From: Candidatus Aminicenantota bacterium
Lineage (GTDB): Bacteria > Acidobacteriota > Aminicenantia > Aminicenantales > Aminicenantaceae
Direction of reading: 5' to 3'
Assembly (NCBI GenBank): GCA_023135995.1
Contig: JAGLRY010000153.1
Coordinates: forward strand, 1 to 5,981
DNA length: 5,981 nt
The notes under the pieces were generated by a model. The model saw nothing but the letters and a program-made list of their open reading frames with translations, did no database searches and was not told where the DNA came from. Below, one piece after another: positions 1-4,844 of this stretch (the first letter of the stretch is position 1; each line of letters opens with the position of its first letter). Made by a program: the position numbers and the translations under genes.

Positions 1-570
1 GCCGAGGAGCACGACAGTCTTGGGATATGCCTCCTTAACAGCTGCGTACGCTTGAGCGTAGACCTTTTTTCCCACCCTTAGATCGATATGCGGAGCGATG
101 AGAGCAGACACCTTCTTGTCACTTTTATCGACGGATACTCCTGGCATCTCTGGGAAAAAAGAGTCCAAGTATTTCTCAAGAGCCTCGATGGAGCCTGGAT
201 AAGCTTGACCGGCAAGCACGGCAGGCCGAACTGCCTGCTGGTTGTAGTCAATAAAAATTTTGTTTTTCGTGTCCCTGTAGTGATCACTGTCCAAGAGGAA
301 TAGAGAATCCAATTCGGAGAGCAGTGACTGGACATCTTCAACACCGACAAAAACACCATTCCGTTGACGGATGAGTTCGAGTTGAATGTCGCGGGGACTT
401 CGCTTCCCGTCGATAAGGCCGATAAAGTCAAGGATCTGTCCCTGGAGCACAACCGGGTCCTTTATCAGGCCTAAGACATCCTTCACGACTAAAGCCTTTT
501 GGCCCTGGTAATAGGTGGAGAAGATCTCTATATCGGTTCTGAGTTTTGGTATCCGAGTTTCTATGGACAT
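1..570 (-). CDS. MEMO-family protein (AmmeMemoRadiSam system protein B type), N-terminal part
   Basis: The frame is open from ATG at 570-568 to the window edge: 190 codons, with the C-terminus missing. Residues from about 113 match the start of the MEMO fold: RPAVLAGQAYPG, then the helix IEALEKYLDSFF, then LIAPHIDLRVG at 157-167 and VVLLG at 186-190. His161 in the APH motif corresponds to a conserved metal-site histidine of the MEMO/extradiol-dioxygenase-like superfamily; the other ligands lie outside the window. Residues 1-110 are an extra N-terminal domain with LIDGKRSPRDIQ and SELDSLFLLDS, which resembles the winged-helix/PqqD-like fold (inference). In prokaryotes the family often accompanies AMMECR1 and a radical SAM protein; neither is visible here. 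The biochemical role is unsettled. The start is chosen because the frame has a stop 13 codons upstream and no other start codon between; the ribosome binding site is weak. Family call is firm, function is not. Confidence 0.88.
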   Translation of the reverse strand, partial: MSIETRIPKLRTDIEIFSTYYQGQKALVVKDVLGLIKDPVVLQGQILDFIGLIDGKRSPRDIQLELIRQRNGVFVGVEDVQSLLSELDSLFLLDSDHYRDTKNKIFIDYNQQAVRPAVLAGQAYPGSIEALEKYLDSFFPEMPGVSVDKSDKKVSALIAPHIDLRVGKKVYAQAYAAVKEAYPKTVVLLG

Positions 571-574
571 CGTT

Positions 575-643
575 CCGAAAAATCGGCTTAAAACACCATG
601 CCTTTCTGTCCCGCCAGCTCAAGTATTTTGCCCGGTCAGCTGG
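575..643 (-). promoter_or_regulatory. Inverted repeats in the leader of the MEMO-family gene
   Basis: Two small hairpins fall in the predicted leader. AGCTGG/CCAGCT (638-643 with 614-619) gives a 6-bp stem with an 18-base loop. Close to the start codon, CCGA/TCGG (586-583 with 578-575 on the minus strand) has a four-T loop and covers the only GGA-like ribosome-binding candidate. A role in translation control is possible but speculative. Confidence 0.25.
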
Positions 644-660
644 TTTTATCAGGACACACA

Positions 661-689
661 ATTATATTCTCAAAGATTCGTTCAATCAA
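661..689 (-). promoter_or_regulatory. Sigma-70-type promoter of the MEMO-family gene
   Basis: Read on the minus strand there is TTGATT (689-684), exactly 17 bases, then TATAAT (666-661). This is close to the consensus. Transcription would start near 654 and give a leader of roughly 84 bases before the ATG at 570. Confidence 0.6.
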
Positions 690-708
690 GGAATGGTTGG
701 AAGAAAAA

Positions 709-736
709 CATCCCCTAAGTTTCTTATCAGGGGATG
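709..736. repeat. 8-bp perfect inverted repeat
   Basis: CATCCCCT (709-716) and AGGGGATG (729-736) are exact reverse complements around a 12-base loop. It lies just upstream of the -35 of the MEMO promoter and just before the terminator-like hairpin at 747-776. It may be an operator or part of a tandem terminator; there is no T-run next to it. Confidence 0.35.
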
Positions 737-746
737 AAAGGAGGGC

Positions 747-776
747 GGGAGAGGAATCTTCCGTCCCCTCCCTTTT
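747..776 (+). terminator. Terminator-like G/C-rich hairpin with T-run
   Basis: GGGAGAGGA (747-755) pairs with TCCCCTCCC (764-772) with one A-C mismatch around an 8-base loop, followed at once by TTTT (773-776). This has the form of a plus-strand intrinsic terminator. No plus-strand gene precedes it in the window, so it may end an unseen transcript or act as an insulator upstream of the ferritin-like gene. Confidence 0.35.
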
Positions 777-945
777 CAAAACCTCGACGCTGCCTTGGAT
801 GAGGTGAATAACTGCGCAAAGGCCGTTTGAATGAGCCCATATTCTCACACGCACGGTCCTCGGTCAATCCCCTCTAAAGGTGATTCTGGGGGTGATTTTG
901 TTCATTCTCAAGCATTTGGAGATGTATTTCGAGTGGAATAACCTG

Positions 946-975
946 TTGATTTCGATGTAATCTTTATTTTATATT
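946..975 (+). promoter_or_regulatory. Candidate promoter of the ferritin-like gene and its leader
   Basis: TTGATT (946-951), an 18-base spacer, then TATATT (970-975) in a very A/T-rich stretch. Transcription would begin near 982, about 16 bases before the first helix of the structured leader. An 8-bp palindrome AGTATACT (976-983) sits at the expected start site and could be a repressor site; it also contains TATACT as an alternative -10, but that lacks a good -35. Confidence 0.45.
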
Positions 976-996
976 AGTATACTTATTACGAAGAAC

Positions 997-1018
997 GTAT
1001 CGGCATGAATAATTCAGA
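997..1018 (+). repeat. Leader direct repeat, copy 1
   Basis: GTATCGGC (997-1004) followed directly by ATGAATAATTCAGA (1005-1018). Both blocks recur in the same order at 1188-1216. The 11-bp core TGAATAATTCA (1006-1016) is itself a near-perfect dyad around a central A, and a reverse-complement copy with one mismatch lies at 1026-1036. Confidence 0.7.
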
Positions 1019-1203
1019 AGAAAGTTGGATTATTCACGGACCGAGGTTGCAGTAGCGGCAAGGAAGTGGCTCATGAAGTTGTAGTAAACTACTACGAATG
1101 AGTTACAACGAGGCCGATGCTGTGAGATCGGTTCGCCTGTAGGGTAAAAGATGCCGATAATAAAAATTAAGAGTTTTTAGAGTAATTGTATCGGCAGCTT
1201 TTA
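998..1203 (+). ncRNA. Candidate structured leader RNA (riboswitch-like attenuator) upstream of the ferritin-like gene
   Basis: Pairings seen directly: P1 TATCGGCAT (998-1006) with ATGCCGATA (1151-1159), 9 bp. P2 GAATAAT (1007-1013) with ATTATTC (1029-1035), 7 bp. P3 GTTGC (1046-1050) with GCGGC (1055-1059), 5 bp including two G-U. P4 GTGGCTCAT (1066-1074) with ATGAGTTAC (1098-1106), extended after a 4-base bulge by 1079-1086 with 1090-1097, 17 bp in all. P5 GGCCGAT (1112-1118) with ATCGGTT (1127-1133), 7 bp including two G-U. P1 thus closes a multi-way junction. The 3' strand of P1 is also the 5' strand of a terminator-like stem (1145-1203), so the two states exclude each other. The whole is followed by a strong ribosome binding site. 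I do not recognise it as cobalamin, SAM, Mn, NiCo or other common riboswitch classes. A stand-alone small RNA ending near 1203 is the main alternative. Confidence 0.55.
1145..1203 (+). terminator. Terminator-like stem competing with leader helix P1
   Basis: TAAAAG (1145-1150) plus TGCCGATA (1152-1159) pair with TATCGGCA (1189-1196) plus CTTTTA (1198-1203), giving 14 bp interrupted only by an A-G mismatch (1151/1197). The loop contains its own hairpin TAAAAA/TTTTTA (1161-1166 with 1174-1179). The 3' arm ends in only four T's, so termination would be weak or conditional. Confidence 0.45.
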
Positions 1204-1216
1204 TGAATAATTCAGA
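1188..1216 (+). repeat. Leader direct repeat, copy 2, adjoining the ribosome binding site
   Basis: GTATCGGC (1188-1195), a 7-base insert AGCTTTT, then ATGAATAATTCAGA (1203-1216). The second block ends directly before the ribosome binding site at 1217-1225. The copies lie about 190 bases apart. Confidence 0.7.
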
Positions 1217-1225
1217 TAAGGAGGT
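1217..1225 (+). promoter_or_regulatory. Strong ribosome binding site of the ferritin-like gene
   Basis: TAAGGAGGT is an essentially full match to the 16S rRNA 3' end, 6 bases before the ATG at 1232, and fixes this start. It directly follows the second copy of the leader repeat, so folding of that repeat could affect its accessibility. Confidence 0.85.
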
Positions 1226-1231
1226 AAGATT

Positions 1232-2206
1232 ATGAGCAAACCCATCCAAACAAAAGAGGATGCCATACAACTCTTGAACGTCGCATTAGAACATGAGTGG
1301 GCCGTAAGTTTTGAGTACACCATCCACGCATACTCAATGCCTAAGGGGAAATTCCTCTACCAAGACCCCATCATGCAAAAAACCACAGACGCCCGCGCGC
1401 AGACCATCCAGATCGGAGTCGATGAAATGTACCACTCTCTACAACTGGGCATAATTATCAAACAGATGGGAGGAGAGCCCTCCTTTAAAACGGACAAGGT
1501 CATCCGTTATCCCAAAATCATGGATAACTTCAAAAGGGATAAAGAAACCGAGGATATGGTGACCAACCTGTATCAGTCAGCGGAATTCGAGGAAGGCGTA
1601 TTCCCCAAGATCCAAAACATGATCTTGAACATTTCGTACGACGAAGTCCGGCATTCGGACCAATTCGTTGCCATGATGGAAGCCATGAAGGCCGAAGGAG
1701 CCGAAGAGGCTCTGTGTTTCCAGGCTGATCCGGCAAATGCTAACAAAGAAGAAGCACAGCTTTTGCACGAGATCATGAGGCTAGAAAATGAACTTCTCCA
1801 TCGATATCTTTATTACACGATCTTGTTCAGTGAACACCAAGATCTGAGTCAACGATTATTTAAAAATTCCATCGATCACATGAAGCACTGGGATAAGAAT
1901 TCCGGCATACTCGTCAAGCTGGGAGATGTCGTTAAAATTGAGAATTCAGAGAAGGACGCCGCAGGGATGGAAAAGAGCATGAATCCCATGCCATCTGTCT
2001 ATCCCGGAGATGACCGGATGAGTGCATTGGATACTCTCATCCCCGGTGAAGAAAAACTCATCAGCATATACGAGACACTGATCCCTATGATACCTGACGG
2101 CGAGATCAAGGAGCAATTGGAAAAACATCTGGGTCTGAATAGAGAGCATGTTTTCACTCAGCACTGGCTGTTGAAAAACGCCCAAAAAATCACCGGGCTC
2201 AAATAA
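1232..2206 (+). CDS. Double ferritin-like domain protein
   Basis: 324 residues, soluble, no signal peptide. Residues 10-155 show a complete ferritin/rubrerythrin-type four-helix pattern: Glu-rich helix 1 (E20, E22, E28), helix 2 with ExxH (E65/H68 in DEMYH), helix 3 with E118, E120 and E121, and helix 4 with ExxH (E138/H141 in DEVRH). This is the usual di-iron ligand set. Residues 172-318 look like a second bundle: helix 1 with E180, E185 and E187, helix 2 with H216 and H219, helix 3 with E273, E274 and E281, and helix 4 with E305, H306 and H311; here no canonical ExxH is present. Likely a cytoplasmic di-iron protein in iron handling, peroxide or oxygen defence; no rubredoxin-like CxxC site is seen, so it is not a classical rubrerythrin. 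It appears monocistronic, behind its own promoter and a folded leader. The fold is fairly certain; the substrate is unknown. Confidence 0.85.
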   Translation: MSKPIQTKEDAIQLLNVALEHEWAVSFEYTIHAYSMPKGKFLYQDPIMQKTTDARAQTIQIGVDEMYHSLQLGIIIKQMGGEPSFKTDKVIRYPKIMDNFKRDKETEDMVTNLYQSAEFEEGVFPKIQNMILNISYDEVRHSDQFVAMMEAMKAEGAEEALCFQADPANANKEEAQLLHEIMRLENELLHRYLYYTILFSEHQDLSQRLFKNSIDHMKHWDKNSGILVKLGDVVKIENSEKDAAGMEKSMNPMPSVYPGDDRMSALDTLIPGEEKLISIYETLIPMIPDGEIKEQLEKHLGLNREHVFTQHWLLKNAQKITGLK

Positions 2207-2258
2207 CGCCATTGTTGTGTGCAACGCTAACAAGCTACTGTGGCATTACTGTTTCGGG

Positions 2259-2284
2259 AAGACTTAATCTTTACGAAAAGTCTT
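2259..2284 (+). other. Inverted repeat between the ferritin-like gene and the ABC operon
   Basis: AAGACTT (2259-2265) and AAGTCTT (2278-2284) form a 7-bp stem with a 12-base loop. There is no T-run after it, so it is a poor terminator. It abuts the candidate -35 of the next operon and could be an operator. Confidence 0.25.
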
Positions 2285-2311
2285 TGAAATAGGAAGAGGA
2301 ATCAGTATAAT
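2284..2311 (+). promoter_or_regulatory. Candidate promoter of the ABC-prepilin peptidase operon
   Basis: TTGAAA (2284-2289), a 16-base spacer, then TATAAT (2306-2311). The match is good, but transcription would start around 2318, leaving only about 7 bases before the ATG at 2325 and cutting into the GAGGG ribosome binding site (2314-2318). The transcript would then be almost leaderless, or the match is a coincidence and the true promoter lies upstream. Confidence 0.35.
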
Positions 2312-2324
2312 TAGAGGGAACTTC

Positions 2325-3242
2325 ATGGCAGAAGCGCTCAAGATAACCGACCTCCACAAGTCATTCAAAACCGGTTTCCTTCTCAAAAAAAAGAAGATCC
2401 TCAAAGGGATCCACCTGGAGGTTGAACAGGGCGAGATCTTTGGCTATCTCGGCCCGAATGGGGCCGGGAAAACCACAACCATCAAATGTTTACTGGGACT
2501 GATCTTTCCAGAAAAGGGAGAGATCAGCATTCTTGGCCAGCCCTACCTTTCTCTCTCGGTTAAAGAGAGGATCGGTTTCCTGCCGGAGAATCCATACTTC
2601 TATGATTATCTCACGGCATCGGAATTTCTTGAATTCTACAGCCAGTTGTTCTTTATAAAAAAAGACAAAAAGGAAGACAAGATCCAAAGTCTTCTCCGCC
2701 TGGTCCGTCTAGAAAAATCTGCCCACCTCCAGCTGAGGAAATTCTCCCGGGGAATGCTTCAGAGGATCGGCCTGGCACAGGCCCTCCTCAATGAGCCTTC
2801 CATCGTTTTCTTGGATGAGCCTCTCGGCGGTCTCGACCCATTGGGGAGGAAAGAGATCAGAGACATCATCACCCGTTTACGCGATGAGGGCAAAACCGTC
2901 TTTCTATCCTCGCATATCCTCCAGGATATTGAAATGATCTGTGATAGAGTCGCAATTATTGTCAACGGAGAGATCATTAACTCGGGAAGACTGAAAGATC
3001 TCATCTCAGAAAAGATCCACTTCACGGAAGTCATCCTCTCAGGATTGAAGGAAGATCAACTCAGGGATCTGAGTGAAAGTTTTGCCTCATCCGGTGACAG
3101 AATATTCCTTAAAATAACAGATGAGAGCAAACTCGAAGAAGTCCTCCAACTCGTCCACTCCCAAAAAGGGAAAATCCACTCCCTGATCCCCAGGACGGAA
3201 ACTCTGGAAGACCTCTTTGTCGAGATGGTGAAGACAAAATGA
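2325..3242 (+). CDS. ABC transporter ATP-binding protein (NatA/GldA/CcmA-type)
   Basis: 305 residues, cytoplasmic ATPase of an ABC-2-type exporter. Motifs in order: Walker A GPNGAGKTT (43-51), Q-loop region FLPEN (85-89) with Glu where most ABC proteins have Gln, as is common in the GldA-like branch, signature FSRGMLQR (140-147), Walker B IVFLDEP (160-166) with catalytic E165, D-loop GGLDP (168-172) and switch His197 in SSHIL. About 80 residues after the nucleotide-binding domain form the C-terminal extension typical of this group. All catalytic residues are present, so it should be active. A GAGGG ribosome binding site lies 6 bases before the ATG. Its stop overlaps the start of the permease gene in ATGA (3239-3242), implying translational coupling and a two-subunit transporter. 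The transported substrate cannot be read from the sequence. Confidence 0.95.
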   Translation: MAEALKITDLHKSFKTGFLLKKKKILKGIHLEVEQGEIFGYLGPNGAGKTTTIKCLLGLIFPEKGEISILGQPYLSLSVKERIGFLPENPYFYDYLTASEFLEFYSQLFFIKKDKKEDKIQSLLRLVRLEKSAHLQLRKFSRGMLQRIGLAQALLNEPSIVFLDEPLGGLDPLGRKEIRDIITRLRDEGKTVFLSSHILQDIEMICDRVAIIVNGEIINSGRLKDLISEKIHFTEVILSGLKEDQLRDLSESFASSGDRIFLKITDESKLEEVLQLVHSQKGKIHSLIPRTETLEDLFVEMVKTK

Positions 3243-4003
3243 AGATCAAGGCCATTGCCCTCAACACATTCAGAGAGGCCATCAGAGACAGGATCCTCTA
3301 TGTGATCCTCTTTTTTGCCGCAGTCTGTTTCCTCTTCTCCAGGGTCCTCGCACTGCTCACAGTCGGCGACCAAGTCAAGATCATCACCGATGTGGGTTTG
3401 GCTGCCCTTTCATTTTTCGGCGCACTGATGGCCATCCTTGTGGGAACCGGCCTTGTCTATAAAGAGATCGACAAAAAAACCCTCTACACACTCTTGTCAA
3501 AACCGATCCACAGGTATCAATTCCTGCTCGGCAAGTATTTTGGGATGATCCTGACTCTCTTTGTCATGCTGTTCCTCATGACGGTACTCTTCCTCATCCT
3601 GCTTTTTTTTCATACGTTCAAGATCGAATGGCAAATATTCGCAGCCGTTTTTCTCATTTTTTGCGAACTTTGTCTTATCACTGCCGTGGCCATCCTGTTC
3701 TCCTGTTTCTCCACGCCCATCCTGAGCTCGATCTACACCCTCTCCTTCTACATGATCGGCCATCTGTCCTGGGGCTTGGAAACCCTGATAGACAAAATAA
3801 ATTCCGGACTGGGGAGGGCAATGGCCCGGGTCCTCTACACGCTCCTTCCCGACCTGGAAAACTTCAACATCAAGACCGAGATCGTTCATCACCTTCCGAT
3901 CCCCCCCGAACTCTTCCTTTTTTCCTTTCTGTATGGCTTCTGTTACTCGGTGTTTATCCTGTTTCTGGCTGTGCTTGTCTTCAGGAGGCGGGATTTTATC
4001 TGA
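3239..4003 (+). CDS. ABC-2 type permease subunit
   Basis: 254 residues with about six hydrophobic segments (roughly 19-40, 52-74, 100-124, 131-156, 160-177 and 226-248). The N-terminal amphipathic stretch NTFREAIRDRILY and the cytoplasmic loop with EIDKKTLYTLLSKPI (76-90) followed by FLLGKYFG are characteristic of ABC-2 family permeases of the NosY/GldF kind. It would pair with the ATPase encoded just before it, with which it shares the ATGA overlap. A long loop at about 181-225 between the fifth and sixth membrane segments probably faces the periplasm. The gene has a run of eight T's (3603-3610) and one of seven C's (3901-3907), but the frame is intact. It is followed after 4 bases by the TPR-like gene. 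An exporter subunit is likely; the substrate is not known. Confidence 0.9.
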   Translation: MKIKAIALNTFREAIRDRILYVILFFAAVCFLFSRVLALLTVGDQVKIITDVGLAALSFFGALMAILVGTGLVYKEIDKKTLYTLLSKPIHRYQFLLGKYFGMILTLFVMLFLMTVLFLILLFFHTFKIEWQIFAAVFLIFCELCLITAVAILFSCFSTPILSSIYTLSFYMIGHLSWGLETLIDKINSGLGRAMARVLYTLLPDLENFNIKTEIVHHLPIPPELFLFSFLYGFCYSVFILFLAVLVFRRRDFI

Positions 4004-4007
4004 GCCC

Positions 4008-4844
4008 ATGAAAAAGGCAACAATCCTTTTGATCCTTTTGGTCAGTCTCGCGCTATTTGCCGGATTAAAACTAAAAACCGATGCCGTCGCTCGGTACCAA
4101 GTTCCAGGCTCATCCATCATCTACATCCCTTCTGGTAAGTCGCTAACATATGTGACCTTCGGCTATAATTCTCTCATGGCAGACTTGGTCTATTTGTGGG
4201 CCATCCAGTATTTCAGCGACCAGTCGATCTGGGAAAGGCTTGATTATCTGGACCACATCTTCTCTATCATAGCCGAGTTAGACCCCCAGTATCTGGACCC
4301 ATACGAGATCGGGGCTCTCATCGCCGTATATGACGCAAAAGACCTCAATCTCGCCTTCACTATTCTCGACCGCGGGTTAGAAAAGAACCCAACACAGTGG
4401 ATATTACCCCTGCAAGCCGGGCACTTCGCCCAGATGCTCGCTAAAAATTATGAGGCCGCACAAAAATATTACAAGAAGACCATGGAGATCGAGGGGGCTC
4501 CAGATATCGCGCAAAGGCTTTATGCCAACGCCGTATTCAGGATCTCCGACTACAAAACTGCCTGGCAAAACTGGCTAGAGATCTATGAAACGGCCACCGA
4601 TGAACGGGTCATAAAGATCGCCTCCAACCATCTCTTCCGGACAAAAGCAGCCATGGATTTCGAGACATTGAAGTCGGCTATTGAATTGTACAAGAACAAG
4701 TACAGCCGTGCTCCTGACGACCTCCAACAGCTGGTGAGCGACGGATTCATCACAGCTATCCCCAAAGACCTGGATGGAGAAGACTATCTCTATAACCCGG
4801 AAACAGAGACCATTACAACACGGATAAGCCCATGGAAGAGATAA
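4008..4844 (+). CDS. Membrane-anchored TPR-like protein with pseudopilin-like C-terminal segment
   Basis: 278 residues. MKK plus a hydrophobic stretch (5-20) forms a signal anchor or signal peptide without a lipobox, so the rest should be periplasmic. The middle (about 60-215) is helical with TPR-like pairs, for example ILDRGLEKNP (119-128) and NYEAAQKYYKKTMEIEG (147-163). The tail (about 218-268) resembles the C-terminal part of GspG-type major pseudopilins: AIELYKNKYSRAPDDLQQL, then DGFITAIPKDLDGEDYLYNP. It has no N-terminal prepilin cleavage motif (G/A followed by a hydrophobic stretch with Glu at +5), so it is not itself a pilin. I chose the ATG at 4008, 4 bases after the permease stop; the frame is open further upstream to 3933 but that would bury it in the permease and spoil the signal sequence. 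The AGGAGG at 3983-3988 is too distant for ideal spacing, so coupling is likely. It overlaps the prepilin peptidase gene by 13 bases. Role unknown; perhaps an accessory factor of the ABC exporter. Confidence 0.8.
   Translation: MKKATILLILLVSLALFAGLKLKTDAVARYQVPGSSIIYIPSGKSLTYVTFGYNSLMADLVYLWAIQYFSDQSIWERLDYLDHIFSIIAELDPQYLDPYEIGALIAVYDAKDLNLAFTILDRGLEKNPTQWILPLQAGHFAQMLAKNYEAAQKYYKKTMEIEGAPDIAQRLYANAVFRISDYKTAWQNWLEIYETATDERVIKIASNHLFRTKAAMDFETLKSAIELYKNKYSRAPDDLQQLVSDGFITAIPKDLDGEDYLYNPETETITTRISPWKR

Larger units (their letters stand above)
571..1231. other. Divergent intergenic region, 661 bp, no protein gene seen
   Basis: This separates the minus-strand MEMO gene from the plus-strand ferritin-like gene. 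Short open frames of 63-72 codons cross 546-854 on both strands, but none has a convincing ribosome binding site, recognisable motif or natural composition. From left to right it holds the MEMO leader and promoter, a perfect inverted repeat (709-736), a terminator-like hairpin (747-776), about 170 bases (777-945) with only a short direct repeat GGTGATT (879-885 and 891-897), and then the promoter and structured leader of the ferritin-like gene. Confidence 0.7.

Noticed and set aside
546..854. Overlapping small open frames on both strands (63-72 codons)
   Set aside because: They lack good ribosome binding sites and recognisable motifs, and they overlap a promoter and hairpins; they look like chance frames.
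1110..1145. Resemblance of GAGGCCGAT...ATCGGTTC to group II intron domain V
   Set aside because: The segment is too short, lacks the distal hairpin with the 2-base bulge and the catalytic triad context, and no intron-encoded reverse transcriptase is present.
998..1159. Retron-type non-coding RNA suggested by the complementary ends and inner hairpins
   Set aside because: No reverse transcriptase gene follows; the next gene is a ferritin-like protein and the layout fits a cis-acting leader better.
3603..3907. Homopolymer runs (eight T's at 3603-3610, seven C's at 3901-3907) as phase-variation sites
   Set aside because: The frame is intact through both, the runs are short, and the gene product is not a typical phase-variable surface protein.
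3933..4007. A 25-residue N-terminal extension of the TPR-like protein
   Set aside because: It would overlap the permease gene by 71 bases and place Cys-rich sequence before a typical MKK signal anchor; the ATG at 4008 fits better.
3497..4120. A 207-codon minus-strand frame opposite the permease gene
   Set aside because: It is rich in charged residues because it is antisense to a hydrophobic membrane protein; no motif or ribosome binding site supports it.
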